Below are positions 44,436 through 54,241 of a stretch of DNA of 64,000 nt, in pieces. This DNA is from Mycobacterium colombiense (lineage in GTDB: Bacteria; Actinomycetota; Actinomycetes; Mycobacteriales; Mycobacteriaceae). Below the pieces are notes generated by a model. It searched no databases, was not told where the DNA came from, and was given only the letters and a program-made list of their open reading frames with translations. Position numbers and translations under genes: made by a program. How positions within the stretch are numbered: the first letter of the stretch is position 1; each line of letters starts with the position of its first letter. The DNA lies in NCBI RefSeq assembly GCF_001665835.1, contig NZ_LZSX01000014.1, positions 1-64,000 of the forward strand, given 5' to 3'.

Positions 44436-47306
44436 TTACAGCCGGCCCTCGCGGCGCAGCAGATCCGCAGCGGACAGGCCGCCGCCAGCGCGGCGGCGTT
44501 GCCGCGCCGGGTCGCCGTTCTCGCTCTGCTCGTGCGCGTTCACCTGCTCGGTGGCCGCGTTCGGGTCGTTGCCTTCGGCGCGCATCTTGGGCAGGGCGGT
44601 GGTGGGTTCGGCGGTGTCGCCGTTGTCGTCGGACCGGTTGCCGGGAACCGGGATGGCCCGCGTCTGATCGCCGGACGGCGGTGCCGCTGGACCCGGCGCC
44701 GGGGGCCGCTGGGGAGCCTGCGGCGCGGAATTGGCGGGACGTGGATCGGCCGGCCGGTCACGGCCGGGCGCGCCCTGGGCGGCCAACCGCGTCGTCTTGG
44801 CTTCGGTCGGCTGGCTGGGCCTGGCGGGGATGCGCGTGGTGCCAGGTTCCTGCGCGGGCCGCGGGTCCGTGGGGCGTGCGGGGCGCGACGGCTCCAGCGC
44901 TCCGGGGTGCGTCGGGTCGTGCGGGGGCCGGGGCGAGGCGGCGACCAGGCTCGCCGCAACCGGCGGCCTCGCCGGCCGGCCGTTGAGCGTGGGCCGCTTG
45001 CGCTCGTCGGGCAGGTCGATCTCGCCGAGGCCGATCTTGTTCTGCAGGCGGCGGGCCCAGCGCGGCGCCCACCAGCAGTCGTCGCCCAGCAGCTTCATCA
45101 CCGACGGCACCAGGAACATCCGGACGACGGTGGCGTCCAGCAGCAGCGCCGCCATCAGACCGAAGGCCAGATACTTCATCAGCACCAGGTCGGAGAACAC
45201 GAACGAACCGGCGACCACCGCCAGCACCAGCGCGGCGGCCGTGATCAGGCGTCCGGTGGTCGCCGTCCCGATCCGGATGGCCTCGGCCGTGGACATGCCG
45301 CGTTCGCGCGCCTCGACCATGCGCGAGACCAGGAACACCTCGTAGTCGGTGGCCAGACCGAAACCGACCGCGACGACCAGCGCGATGAGCACCACCATCA
45401 ACGGGGTCGGGGTGAAGTTCAAGACACCTGACAAGTGCCCGTCGACGAAGATCCAGGTCAGGATGCCCAGGGTGGAGCCCAGCGTGAGCGCGCTCATCAG
45501 CACCGCCTTGACCGGCAGCACCACCGACCCGAAGGCCAGGAACATCAGCAGCAGGGTGGCGCTGAGCAACAGCACCAGCATCAACGGACCCTTCTCGGCC
45601 AGGCTGTGGATGCTGTCCTGCTCCAGCGCCGGCGTGCCGCCGACGTAGAGGTTCAGCCCCTTCGGCGGATTCACCGACCGCAGTTCGGTGAGCTTCTTCG
45701 CCGCATCGCTCTTGTTGACCAGCCCGTTCTGGATCACCCGCACCGAGCCGTCTTTGGGCACCGTCGTCCCGTTCGGGCCGGCGACGCAGGGGTTACCGGC
45801 GATGGCCGGGCAGGCCCGCTCCTCCCAGGTCTTGTCGGTGAAGCCGCCGATCGAGGAGATCCTGTTGCGGATGTCGGCCACCTGCTGGTCGGTCACCTTG
45901 CTGCCGTTGGTGCTCTGGATCACCATCGTCAGCTGCTCAGTCCGGTAGCCGGGGAATTGCTTGTCGAAGTGTTCCTGCGCCAGGCGCACCGGGTTGTCCG
46001 GTGGCAGGTACTTCTCGCTCATGCCGCCGAACGACAGGTTGCCCAGCGGGATGACCAGCAGGATCATGCCGACGGCGATTGGGATGGCAAACGCCAGCGG
46101 CCGCTTCATCACAAAGTTGACGAGCTTGCCCCAGAAGCCGGCCTCGACCTCTTCGCGGGTCTTGGTCTTTTGCAGCCGGTCCGCGAGCCAGTTGAGGTAG
46201 GCGCGCGAATACTTCCAGTTGCGCAGGAACGGGACCCGGAACGCGGTGCGCACGCCCAGCGCGTCGACGTGGCGGCCGAGGATACCCAGGCACGCCGGCA
46301 GGAAGGTGATCGACAGCAACGCGGCAAGTCCCACGGCGGCGAAGATCGCGTAGGTGAGCGAGTGCACGAAGCCCTGCGGCAGCACCAGCAGGCTGGCGCT
46401 GGACGCGATGATCAGCACCGCGGAGAAGGTCACGGTGCGCCCGGCCGTCATCACGGTTCTCCGCACGGCGGCCTCGGTGTCGTAGCCCTCGGCTATCTCC
46501 TCCCGGAATCGGCTCACCACGAACAGCCCGTAGTCGATGGCGATGCCCAGGCCGATCAGCGAGACGACCGGCTGGGCGAAGAAGTGCACCGGCCCGAACG
46601 CGGCGACCAGTCGCAGAATCCCCAGCGAGCCCGCGATGCTCAGCCCGCCGACGATGGCCGGCAGGCCGGCGGCGGCGGCGCCGCCGAACACCAGGAACAG
46701 CACGACCGTCACCAGCGGCAGCGCCAGCACCTCCATGCGGCGCTGGTCGGTGGCGATGGTGCCGGTCAGGGCGTTGGCGATGGGCTCCAGGCCGGCGAGT
46801 TGGACCGTCCCGCCGTCGAGCTTCTGCAGATCCGGCTGGATGGCCTTGTAGTTGTTGAGGATGCTGTCGTCGTCGTTGCCCTTCAGCGGGATCGACACGA
46901 AGGTGTGCTTCTTGTCCTCGCTGACCATCCCCTTGATGATCGGGGGCGCGTCGGCGGGATTGGCCACGGCCAGCCAGCCGGCCCAGCCGACGACCTGGTC
47001 GGAGTGGTCGGCCTTGAACTTGTTGAGCTCGCCGACGATCTTGTCCCGCCACGCCGAATCGTCGACAGTTTTTCCGTTGGGGGCGGTGAAGGTGGCCACC
47101 ACGTGGCTGGTGCGGTCGCGGCCGTAGGTCTGGTCGCCCAGCACCGAGGCCTTAACCGATTGGCTGCCGTCGTCGTAGAAGCCGCTCTGTGTAACATGCT
47201 TGCCCAGGCTGATTCCGAAGACGCCGCCCAGCAGACACAGAGCTACCGTGACCCCGATCACGATGTACCGATACCGGTACACAGTTCGACCCCACCAGGC
47301 GAACAC
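44436..47306 (-). CDS. mmpL3: MmpL3 trehalose monomycolate exporter
   Basis: 956 residues from ATG 47306, against about 944 in M. tuberculosis. RND fold with the two Asp-Tyr proton-relay pairs in IAIDYGLF (about 258) and LATDYEVF (about 654), twelve helices, two periplasmic porter domains, and a long Pro/Arg/Ala-rich cytoplasmic tail (about 755-956). It flips and exports trehalose monomycolate for the outer membrane, is essential in mycobacteria and is the target of SQ109-type inhibitors. An orthologue of Rv0206c. It lies 49 bases downstream of the NYN gene and is probably cotranscribed with it and trmB. Confidence 0.97.
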   Translation of the reverse strand: MFAWWGRTVYRYRYIVIGVTVALCLLGGVFGISLGKHVTQSGFYDDGSQSVKASVLGDQTYGRDRTSHVVATFTAPNGKTVDDSAWRDKIVGELNKFKADHSDQVVGWAGWLAVANPADAPPIIKGMVSEDKKHTFVSIPLKGNDDDSILNNYKAIQPDLQKLDGGTVQLAGLEPIANALTGTIATDQRRMEVLALPLVTVVLFLVFGGAAAAGLPAIVGGLSIAGSLGILRLVAAFGPVHFFAQPVVSLIGLGIAIDYGLFVVSRFREEIAEGYDTEAAVRRTVMTAGRTVTFSAVLIIASSASLLVLPQGFVHSLTYAIFAAVGLAALLSITFLPACLGILGRHVDALGVRTAFRVPFLRNWKYSRAYLNWLADRLQKTKTREEVEAGFWGKLVNFVMKRPLAFAIPIAVGMILLVIPLGNLSFGGMSEKYLPPDNPVRLAQEHFDKQFPGYRTEQLTMVIQSTNGSKVTDQQVADIRNRISSIGGFTDKTWEERACPAIAGNPCVAGPNGTTVPKDGSVRVIQNGLVNKSDAAKKLTELRSVNPPKGLNLYVGGTPALEQDSIHSLAEKGPLMLVLLLSATLLLMFLAFGSVVLPVKAVLMSALTLGSTLGILTWIFVDGHLSGVLNFTPTPLMVVLIALVVAVGFGLATDYEVFLVSRMVEARERGMSTAEAIRIGTATTGRLITAAALVLAVVAGSFVFSDLVLMKYLAFGLMAALLLDATVVRMFLVPSVMKLLGDDCWWAPRWARRLQNKIGLGEIDLPDERKRPTLNGRPARPPVAASLVAASPRPPHDPTHPGALEPSRPARPTDPRPAQEPGTTRIPARPSQPTEAKTTRLAAQGAPGRDRPADPRPANSAPQAPQRPPAPGPAAPPSGDQTRAIPVPGNRSDDNGDTAEPTTALPKMRAEGNDPNAATEQVNAHEQSENGDPARQRRRAGGGLSAADLLRREGRL

Positions 47307-47355
47307 GCAAGCTCCTTACTGGATCGTTAACGACCCGCGCATTGGTTTTCCAGTG

Positions 47356-48075
47356 TCACACACGCGCGGTCAGCAGCGCGGAGAGCGGCCGGAACGGCTG
47401 CAGCCACGCACCCTGGTCAGGCAGCGAATCTAGGCCGATCCGCGGCAACGGTTCCCGGAAGACACCAGCGATATCCTCCAGATCAACGAAGTCCAAGGTA
47501 TCCGACGCTAGCGCCCAACTCGCATGTTCGCGAAATCCGATCACCTGGACGCCGACTCCGCTTCGTGCGATGTCTTCCAGCGGCTGACGAAACGCCTGAC
47601 CGTCGGCGGACGCCACCACCAGCGCCGCCAACCCCTCGGTGCGCCGCAGTTCGATATGGGCCAGCATGTCGCGGTCGACGTCGCTGTCCTCGTCGATCTT
47701 CGGCTTGGCGAAGACCGCAAACCCCACGTTACGGAGCGCGTCCACCCATGGCCGGACGACGTCGGCGCTGCCCGGCGCGATGTTGGTGAACACCGTGGCC
47801 TCGGGTTCCACCACGACGCCGGGGCGACCGGCGCTGACCTCGGCCGTACGCGCCAGCAACCAGCGGCCCAGGGCGTCGAACCGCGGGCGTTCCAGCGCCG
47901 TCGGGCGGCGGCCCAGGATGGAGCCCAGCCCCATGTCCAGGTTCGGGGCGTCCCACACCAGCAGCACGCGTCCACCCGGGGGAGAGAAGCCGCCCAGCTC
48001 GTCGCCGGTCAGCACCGCCGGTGGCGCGACGGGTTGGGCCCCCGCCGCGGTTTCTTCGGTCAGGCTCATACTCAT
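47356..48075 (-). CDS. NYN-domain protein (Rv0207c orthologue)
   Basis: 239 residues from ATG 48075. A PIN-like NYN domain with acidic residues in LLVWDAPNLDMGLG (about 37-50), EDSDVDRDM (about 128-136) and ASADGQAF (about 157), the usual metal-binding positions of NYN ribonucleases. RNA cleavage is therefore plausible but unproven. It starts 7 bases after the trmB stop, so a link with tRNA or RNA metabolism fits the context. An orthologue of Rv0207c, always next to mmpL3. Confidence 0.85.
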   Translation of the reverse strand: MSMSLTEETAAGAQPVAPPAVLTGDELGGFSPPGGRVLLVWDAPNLDMGLGSILGRRPTALERPRFDALGRWLLARTAEVSAGRPGVVVEPEATVFTNIAPGSADVVRPWVDALRNVGFAVFAKPKIDEDSDVDRDMLAHIELRRTEGLAALVVASADGQAFRQPLEDIARSGVGVQVIGFREHASWALASDTLDFVDLEDIAGVFREPLPRIGLDSLPDQGAWLQPFRPLSALLTARV

Positions 48076-48082
48076 CGCCTAC

Positions 48083-48904
48083 TCATCGTCTAAGCCAAAT
48101 GAATTCGGTGACGGCGCTGCCCGCTTCTTGAGCCTTCGTCTCGTACTTGGTGGTCGGGCGCGCGGTCGAGATCGGCAGCGCACTGTCGGGATCGGCCGGG
48201 TGCAGCCGGGGTTCGCCCGCGCCGACCTCGGCGATGTGCTCGGCGTAGCCGGCGTGGTCCGTCGCAACGTGCAGAACACCACCAGGGAGTAGCCGGTCGG
48301 CTATCAAGCCAATCGTGCCCGGCTGCAGGAACCGGCGTTTGTGGTGCCGCGCCTTCGGCCACGGATCGGGAAAGAAGACGCGTACGCCGGTCAGCGAACC
48401 CGGCGCGATGAGGCGTTGCAGGACCTCGAGGGCGTTGCCGCGGATCAGCCGGACGTTGCTGACCTTGTCGCGGTCGATCGCGCACAGCAGCTGCGCCAGC
48501 CCGCGCCGGTAGATCTCCACCGCCACCACATCGATATCGGGTTCTTCCTTGGCCATCGCCAGGGTGGATATGCCACTGCCGCAACCGATTTCGAGCACCA
48601 CCGGTGCCTGTCGTCCGAACCAGGCGCGGGTATCCAGCGTTTCGGAGTTGTCGGGTTGGTCGGTGGCGGCGCCCACCGACAAGCCGAGCTCGGGCCAGCG
48701 CCGTTCCCAGGTCTGGCGCTGGGCATCGGACAGGGCCGATCGTCGCGATCGGAACGCCGTGGCCGGGAGATAGCGCTGGTCGGCGCGGTCCGAGCCCCCC
48801 GTCGGCGTGTCGGCAGACATCGCCATCCCGCGCTGCGCATGCATTTGTCCATGGTGGCCTATAAACCTCGGATGTAGCCGCCCCTGGTCCGGATTGATAC
48901 CCAA
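48083..48904 (-). CDS. trmB: tRNA (guanine-N7-)-methyltransferase
   Basis: 273 residues from ATG 48904, or 253 from ATG 48844 (MHAQRGMAM). It methylates G46 of tRNA using SAM. Motif I is VLEIGCGSGISTLAMA, with EIYRRGLAQLL, the family signature FFPDPWPKARHHKRR, and ATDHAGYAEHI. An orthologue of Rv0208c. First gene of the likely trmB / NYN / mmpL3 transcription unit. The N-terminal start is uncertain because the first ~30 residues are poorly conserved. Confidence 0.93.
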   Translation of the reverse strand: MGINPDQGRLHPRFIGHHGQMHAQRGMAMSADTPTGGSDRADQRYLPATAFRSRRSALSDAQRQTWERRWPELGLSVGAATDQPDNSETLDTRAWFGRQAPVVLEIGCGSGISTLAMAKEEPDIDVVAVEIYRRGLAQLLCAIDRDKVSNVRLIRGNALEVLQRLIAPGSLTGVRVFFPDPWPKARHHKRRFLQPGTIGLIADRLLPGGVLHVATDHAGYAEHIAEVGAGEPRLHPADPDSALPISTARPTTKYETKAQEAGSAVTEFIWLRR

Positions 48905-49055
48905 CAGTTGCCTCCACCTGGTAACTCATTAACGGTGGCTCGCTTCTTGGTGACGTGGGTGCCACCATTCGGTGGGGCCGCTCGGGCCCGGCGCTGCCTC
49001 CGGTAGCGGCGACGCCGGCCGGGGGGTGGGGTCATCCGGACCGAACAGGCGGGAT

Positions 49056-50144
49056 ATGAGGGGACAAGGACACCAGAGTTTCGTCGATGAGCTGGCGCGC
49101 TTCGCCGCCGGCCACGTCGACCCGCGCCTGACGGCGGTCGCGCAGCGATCCGCCGCGCCCCTGCGCGTGGTTGTGCGCGGCCGCCGGGGGGTCGGCTGCC
49201 GCACGGTGCGCCGCGCCCTGGACGGCGCGGGACGCGCGGCGGGCATCGTGGTCGACGGCCCGGCGGCCGAGCGCGACGTCGACGCGGTGGTCTACGTGAT
49301 CACGGAGGTGGTCAAGCCCGAGGACACCCAGGCGATCGCGTCGGCCGGGCGTCCGGTGCTGGCGGTGCTGAACAAGGCCGACCTGGCGGGCTCGCTGTCC
49401 GGCCGGGGCGGCGACGGGCCGAGCGCGCCGGCGCGCGCCAGGTGCACGGAGCTCTCGGCGCTCGTCGGCGTGCCCATGGAACCGATGACGGGTCTGCTTG
49501 CGGTCGCCGCGCTCGACGACCTGGACAGCGCCCAGTGGACGGCGTTGTCCGCGCTGGCCGCACATCCCGGCACTGCGTGCTTCGACGGCTCTTTCGCCGC
49601 ATTCCTGGCCGCCGACGCCCCGGTGCCGACCGAGGTGCGGCAGCGCCTGCTCGACACCCTCGACCTTTTCGGCACCGCGCTGGCGGTCGCCGCGCTCCGG
49701 CAGGGCCGGACCCCGGCCCAGGTGCTGACCCTGCTGCACCGGATGAGCGGCGTGGACACCGTCCTGGCCAAAATCGGCGCGCTGGGCGCCGAGGCGCGCT
49801 ACCAGCGGGTGCTGGACGCGGTCGCCGAACTCGAGGCGCTGGCCGCCGGGGGCGGCAGGCTCGCCGAGCGCATCAGCGGGTTCCTGTCCCGCGACGACAC
49901 CGTCCTGGCCCGCATGGCGGCCGCCGTGGACCTGGCCGAGGCCGCCGGGCTGGAGCCGGGTGACCCGCAACCTCTCGACGCGCATCGCGACCCGTCCGCG
50001 CATCTGCCGCGGGCGGTGCGGTGGCAGCGCTACAGCCGCGCGTCGGCCAGCGAACTGCACCGCGCCTGCGGCGCCGACATCGCCCGCGGGTCGCTGCGGC
50101 TGTGGTCCCAGGCCTGCGGCTCGCTGCCGGGGGGATCCTGGTGA
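49056..50144 (+). CDS. GTPase-like protein with degenerate P-loop (Rv0209 orthologue)
   Basis: ATG 49056 (MRGQGHQSF) gives 362 residues, near the 361 I recall for Rv0209; a frame start at 48972 adds low-complexity sequence. A G-domain-like segment has a P-loop in the form GRRGVGCRT (42-50), where the usual Lys is Cys, and an intact NKAD base-recognition motif (106-109). The rest is helical. Coupled by GTGA to the next gene. Resembles the actinobacterial dynamin/Era-like protein pairs; function unknown. Confidence 0.75.
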   Translation: MRGQGHQSFVDELARFAAGHVDPRLTAVAQRSAAPLRVVVRGRRGVGCRTVRRALDGAGRAAGIVVDGPAAERDVDAVVYVITEVVKPEDTQAIASAGRPVLAVLNKADLAGSLSGRGGDGPSAPARARCTELSALVGVPMEPMTGLLAVAALDDLDSAQWTALSALAAHPGTACFDGSFAAFLAADAPVPTEVRQRLLDTLDLFGTALAVAALRQGRTPAQVLTLLHRMSGVDTVLAKIGALGAEARYQRVLDAVAELEALAAGGGRLAERISGFLSRDDTVLARMAAAVDLAEAAGLEPGDPQPLDAHRDPSAHLPRAVRWQRYSRASASELHRACGADIARGSLRLWSQACGSLPGGSW

Positions 50145-51685
50145 GCGCCGCGACAAGCGACGATCCCGTCGCCGCGGTGGACGCGCTGGTGGCGGCGGCC
50201 GGTCCGGGACTGGATCCGCCGGCGATTCAGCGCTGCGACGTGGTGCTGGTGACCGGTCCGTGGATGGCCGGGGTCACCGCGGTGGCCGACGCCCTGCGGG
50301 AACGGCTGCCGCAGCACAGATTCGTGGAGTCGACGGACCTGGGGCCCGGTGAGGTGCCGATGCTCGTGGTGTTCGTCGTGTCGGCGGCGGCCAACCTGAC
50401 ACCATCGGACTGTGCGCTGCTGGACGCCGCGACCGAGCACACCGATGCGGTCGTCGGTGTGGTGTCCAAGATCGACGTGCATCTCAATTGGCGCGACATC
50501 GTCGCCGCCAACTGCGACTCGCTGAGCGCGCACGCGCCCCGCTACGGCCGGGCACCCTGGGTGGGTGTGGCGGCCCTGCCCGATCTGGGTGAGCCCGAGG
50601 TCGACGAGTTGGTCGACGCCGTCTCGGCGCAACTCGACGACCCCGATCTGGCCCGGCGAAACAGGTTGCGGGCGTGGGAATCTCGCCTGCAGACGGTAGC
50701 GCGGCGGTTTGACCGCGAGGTCGAGGGGTCGGGCCGGCGGGCCCGGGTCGAGGCGCTGCGCGAGGAGCGCAGCACCGCGTTGCAGCAGCGGCGTCAGGCG
50801 AAAAGCGAGCGCACCATCACGCTGCGCAGTCAGATCCAGCAGGCTCGGGTCGCGCTGTCCCACTCGGCGCGTAACCGGTGCGCGGGCGTGCGCACCGAAC
50901 TGCAGGAATACGCGGCGGGTTTGTCGCGACGCAACATGTCCGGTTTCGAGGCGGTCACCCGCGACCAGCTCGACGGGGTGGTCGCCGAGGTCAGCGAAGA
51001 CACCGACACGCAACTGGCCGAGGTGGCGCAGGCGATGGATGTGCCGATGGAGCTGCCGCCGCTCGAGCAGCTGCCGACGGTGGACATCTCGCCGCCGCCG
51101 CTGAAATCGCGGCGCCAGGAGACCTGGCTGATGATCCTGCTGGGCGTCGGGTTCGGTCTCGGGGTGGCGCTGACGCTGAGCCGGTTGATGAGCGGCCTGG
51201 CCTCGCGGCTGAACCCCGCGCTGGCCGTCGTCGCGGCCCTGGCATGCGTGGCGATCTCGGTGGGGCTCACCTTCATGGTGATCAACATCCGTGCGCTGCT
51301 GCACGATCGGGCGCTGCTGGACCGCTGGGCGGGCGACGTCACCGCCTCGCTGCAGTCGGTCGCCGAGGAGCTGGTCGCCACCCGGGTGCTGGTCGCCGAG
51401 TCGGTGTTGAGCAAAGCGCTGCTGGCAGAGGACGAGGCCGAGAACGCGGCGGTGTCCGCCTCGGTGGGTGCCATCGACACCGAACTGCGCGAGCACGCCC
51501 TGGCCGCCGCGCGGGCCTCGGCCGCGCGCGATCGGGAGATGCCCGCGGTGACCGCGGCCCTGGCGGCCGTGCGTGCAGAACTGGGAGAACCGGGTATACG
51601 AGAGGACGAAAGTCACTCCGAAAACGCCGGCGGTGACCACACCGAAAAACCCGCTTCGAGGAGCGAAGATGGCGACCCGTCATGA
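50141..51685 (+). CDS. Membrane-anchored GTPase-like protein (Rv0210 orthologue)
   Basis: 514 residues from GTG 50141, which overlaps the previous stop. A G-domain-like N-terminus: GPWMAGVT (39-46) takes the P-loop place without the Lys, and SKID (109-112) is the base-recognition motif. A long coiled-coil region (about 185-300) and two helices (about 330-385) follow, then another helical stretch and an acidic C-terminus. This head / coiled coil / membrane pair / coiled coil plan recalls bacterial dynamin-like proteins. Paired with the preceding gene, likely as a heteromeric partner. Function unknown. Confidence 0.75.
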   Translation: MSAATSDDPVAAVDALVAAAGPGLDPPAIQRCDVVLVTGPWMAGVTAVADALRERLPQHRFVESTDLGPGEVPMLVVFVVSAAANLTPSDCALLDAATEHTDAVVGVVSKIDVHLNWRDIVAANCDSLSAHAPRYGRAPWVGVAALPDLGEPEVDELVDAVSAQLDDPDLARRNRLRAWESRLQTVARRFDREVEGSGRRARVEALREERSTALQQRRQAKSERTITLRSQIQQARVALSHSARNRCAGVRTELQEYAAGLSRRNMSGFEAVTRDQLDGVVAEVSEDTDTQLAEVAQAMDVPMELPPLEQLPTVDISPPPLKSRRQETWLMILLGVGFGLGVALTLSRLMSGLASRLNPALAVVAALACVAISVGLTFMVINIRALLHDRALLDRWAGDVTASLQSVAEELVATRVLVAESVLSKALLAEDEAENAAVSASVGAIDTELREHALAAARASAARDREMPAVTAALAAVRAELGEPGIREDESHSENAGGDHTEKPASRSEDGDPS

Positions 51686-51846
51686 GCTTCTGAATCGTTG
51701 TTGTGAGAAGGCTTATACCTGCCCGAGACTTCCCCGACAAGATCCTCACGATAACCTGTAGTTAACGCCACCAATTCCTTAATTGTGTGGGCGAGAGCAT
51801 AGCGAGCAACACCAGCCCGATACGCAAATGAATCCAGGAGAGTTCG
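51686..51846 (+). promoter_or_regulatory. Upstream region of pckA
   Basis: A relatively AT-rich 161-base leader. TAAC-CTGTA-GTTA (51752-51764) is an inverted repeat that could be an operator. AGGAG lies 6-10 bases before the pckA ATG. I could not fix a -35/-10 pair with confidence. Confidence 0.35.
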
Positions 51847-53685
51847 ATGACCGCAGCGACCATTCCCGGTTTGGACACAGCACCCACGAACCACCAGGGC
51901 CTGCTGTCATGGGTGCAGGAGGTCGCCGAACTCACCCAGCCCGACCGGGTGGTCTTCGCTGACGGCTCCGACGAGGAGTTCAACCGGCTGGCCACCCAGC
52001 TGGTCGAGGCCGGCACGTTGAAGAAGCTCAACGAGAAGAAGCACCCGAACTCCTACCTGGCGCTGTCGGACCCGTCCGACGTGGCACGCGTGGAATCCCG
52101 GACCTTCATCTGCACCGAGCAAGAGGACGGTGCCGGCCCGACCAACAACTGGATGGACCCGTCCGAGATGCGGTCCATCATGACCGACCTGTACCGCGGC
52201 TGCATGCGCGGCCGCACCATGTGGGTGGTGCCGTTCTGCATGGGCCCGCTGGGCGCCGACGACCCGAAGCTGGGCGTGGAGATCACCGACTCCGAGTACG
52301 TCGTCATCTCGATGAAAGTGATGACCCGGATGGGCAAGGCCGCCCTGGAAAAGATGGGCGACGACGGGTTCTTCGTCAAGGCGCTGCACTCGGTGGGCGC
52401 GCCGCTGGAAGGTCGGGACGGAACCCGAAAAGAAGACGTGCCGTGGCCGTGCAACGACACCAAGTACATCACCCACTTCCCGGAGACCCGCGAGATCATG
52501 AGCTACGGCTCGGGCTACGGCGGTAACGCGTTGCTGGGCAAGAAGTGCTACTCGCTGCGCATCGCCTCGGCGATGGCCCACGACGAGGGCTGGCTCGCCG
52601 AGCACATGCTGATCCTCAAGCTCATCTCCCCGGAGAACAAGGCCTACTACTTCGCCGCGGCGTTCCCGTCGGCGTGCGGCAAGACCAACCTCGCCATGCT
52701 GCAGCCCACCATCCCGGGCTGGCGCGCCGAGACGCTCGGTGACGACATCGCCTGGATGCGGTTCGGAAAGGACGGCCGCCTGTACGCGGTCAACCCCGAG
52801 TTCGGTTTCTTCGGCGTCGCGCCGGGCACCAACTGGAAGTCCAACCCCAACGCCATGCGCACCATCGAGGCCGGCAACACCGTCTTCACCAACGTGGCGC
52901 TCACCGACGACAACGACGTGTGGTGGGAAGGCCTGGAGGGCGACCCGCAGCACCTGACCGACTGGAAGGGACGCGACTGGACGCCCGATTCCGACGAGAA
53001 GGCCGCGCACCCCAACTCGCGCTACTGCACCCCGATGTCGCAGTGTCCGATCCTGGCGCCGGAGTGGGACGACCCGCAGGGCGTGCCGATCTCGGGCATC
53101 CTGTTCGGCGCCCGCCGCAAGACCACGGTGCCGCTGGTGACGCAGGCCCGCGACTGGCAGCACGGCGTGTTCATGGGAGCCACCATGGGCAGCGAGCAGA
53201 CGGCCGCCGCCGAGGGCAAGGTCGGCACGGTGCGCCGCGACCCGATGGCCATGCTGCCGTTCCTCGGCTACCACGTCGGTGACTACTTCCAGCACTGGAT
53301 CGACCTGGGCAAGAACTCCGACGAGTCCAAGATGCCGAAGGTGTTCTTCGTCAACTGGTTCCGCCGCGACGAAGACGGCGGGTTCCTGTGGCCGGGCTTC
53401 GGCGAGAACAGTCGGGTGCTCAAGTGGATCGTGGACCGCATCGAGCACCAGGCCGGCGGCCAGGACACCCCGATCGGCATCGTGCCGACCGCCGACGACC
53501 TGGACCTGGACGGCCTGGACGTCAATGGCGACGACGTGGCCAAGGCGCTCGCGGTCAACGCCGCCGAGTGGCGCGAGGAACTGCCCCTGATCGAGGAGTG
53601 GTTCGAGTTCGTCGGCGACAAGTTGCCCACCGGCGTCCGCGACGAGTTCGAGGCGCTCAAGCAGCGGCTGTCCGAAGCGGGCTGA
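51847..53685 (+). CDS. pckA: GTP-dependent phosphoenolpyruvate carboxykinase
   Basis: 612 residues from ATG 51847. It converts oxaloacetate and GTP to PEP, CO2 and GDP, and is needed for gluconeogenesis from fatty acids and for growth on host lipids. Kinase motif with the hyper-reactive Cys: [13 protein letters not shown] (about 276-288). Mn ligand region [10 protein letters not shown], and guanine-binding [25 protein letters not shown] near the C-terminus. An orthologue of Rv0211. Its product supports the lipid-based diet implied by mce1, fadD4 and fadE3 in this window. Confidence 0.97.
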   Translation: MTAATIPGLDTAPTNHQGLLSWVQEVAELTQPDRVVFADGSDEEFNRLATQLVEAGTLKKLNEKKHPNSYLALSDPSDVARVESRTFICTEQEDGAGPTNNWMDPSEMRSIMTDLYRGCMRGRTMWVVPFCMGPLGADDPKLGVEITDSEYVVISMKVMTRMGKAALEKMGDDGFFVKALHSVGAPLEGRDGTRKEDVPWPCNDTKYITHFPETREIMSYGSGYGGNALLGKKCYSLRIASAMAHDEGWLAEHMLILKLISPENKAYYFAAAFPSACGKTNLAMLQPTIPGWRAETLGDDIAWMRFGKDGRLYAVNPEFGFFGVAPGTNWKSNPNAMRTIEAGNTVFTNVALTDDNDVWWEGLEGDPQHLTDWKGRDWTPDSDEKAAHPNSRYCTPMSQCPILAPEWDDPQGVPISGILFGARRKTTVPLVTQARDWQHGVFMGATMGSEQTAAAEGKVGTVRRDPMAMLPFLGYHVGDYFQHWIDLGKNSDESKMPKVFFVNWFRRDEDGGFLWPGFGENSRVLKWIVDRIEHQAGGQDTPIGIVPTADDLDLDGLDVNGDDVAKALAVNAAEWREELPLIEEWFEFVGDKLPTGVRDEFEALKQRLSEAG

Positions 53686-53699
53686 GCCCGCTGGCGGGC
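53686..53699. terminator. Small GC hairpin between pckA and soxR
   Basis: GCCCG-CTGG-CGGGC starts immediately after the pckA stop, in the 34-base gap between convergent genes. No T run follows. Confidence 0.35.
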
Positions 53700-53719
53700 G
53701 ATGAGGTAGACCTCAGCCG

Positions 53720-54181
53720 CTAAATCGCCTGCCGCCGTAGCGATCTCGGCAGGTAGACTGCTCCCGTCCCGGCGCTGGCCGCCAGGTCGGCGGGATTGGA
53801 GATGGCGCAGCGCTTGAGCGACAGGCAACCGCAGCCGATGCACGAGTCCAGGTTGTCGCGCAGCGCGATCAGCCCGGCGATCTGATCGTCGAGGCGCGCG
53901 CGCCAGGTTTTGGACAGCCGGCTCCAGTCGGCGCGGGTCGGGGTGCGGCCATCCGGAAGCGTGGCGAGCGCGTCGGCGATCTCATCCAGGCTCAGGCCGA
54001 CATTTCGGGCGGCCTTGATGAAGGCCAGGCGCCTCAGCATCTGCCGCTCGAAGCGGCGCTGGCCACCGGCGGTCCGGGTCGCCGTGATCAGGCCCTGGCT
54101 CTCATAGAACCGGATCGCCGACGCCGCGAAGCCGCTGCGGTTCGCTATCTCACTGACGGTGAACAAGTCTCGCTTATCCAT
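53720..54181 (-). CDS. soxR: SoxR, redox-sensing MerR-family regulator
   Basis: ATG 54181 (MDKRDLFTVSEIA) with AGAAGG upstream gives 153 residues; the longer open frame upstream crosses the operator. The MerR winged helix (about 7-75: VSEIANRSGFAASAIRFYESQGL) and dimerisation helix are followed by the [2Fe-2S] motif C114-x2-C117-x-C119-x5-C125. The CIGCGCLS segment is identical to that of E. coli SoxR. In actinobacteria SoxR senses redox-active small molecules and switches on a few divergent genes. M. tuberculosis has nadR (Rv0212c) at this place. Confidence 0.93.
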   Translation of the reverse strand: MDKRDLFTVSEIANRSGFAASAIRFYESQGLITATRTAGGQRRFERQMLRRLAFIKAARNVGLSLDEIADALATLPDGRTPTRADWSRLSKTWRARLDDQIAGLIALRDNLDSCIGCGCLSLKRCAISNPADLAASAGTGAVYLPRSLRRQAI

Positions 54182-54204
54182 TGTGGCCTTCTCGAATTCG
54201 TGAC

Positions 54205-54235
54205 TTGACTTAAAGTTTACTTCAACTATCAGTAT
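54205..54235 (+). promoter_or_regulatory. SoxR box and promoter of the SDR / QueA-like operon
   Basis: 54209-54226 (CTTAAAGTTTACTTCAAC) matches the E. coli soxS SoxR box CCTCAAGTTAACTTGAGG at 12 of 18 positions. It follows a -35-like TTGACT (54205-54210), and CAGTAT (54230-54235) stands 19 bases further, the long spacing of MerR-type promoters. The downstream ATG is at 54242, so a leaderless transcript is likely. TATCAG (54227-54232) is an alternative -10. Confidence 0.6.
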
Positions 54236-54241
54236 GGGGGG

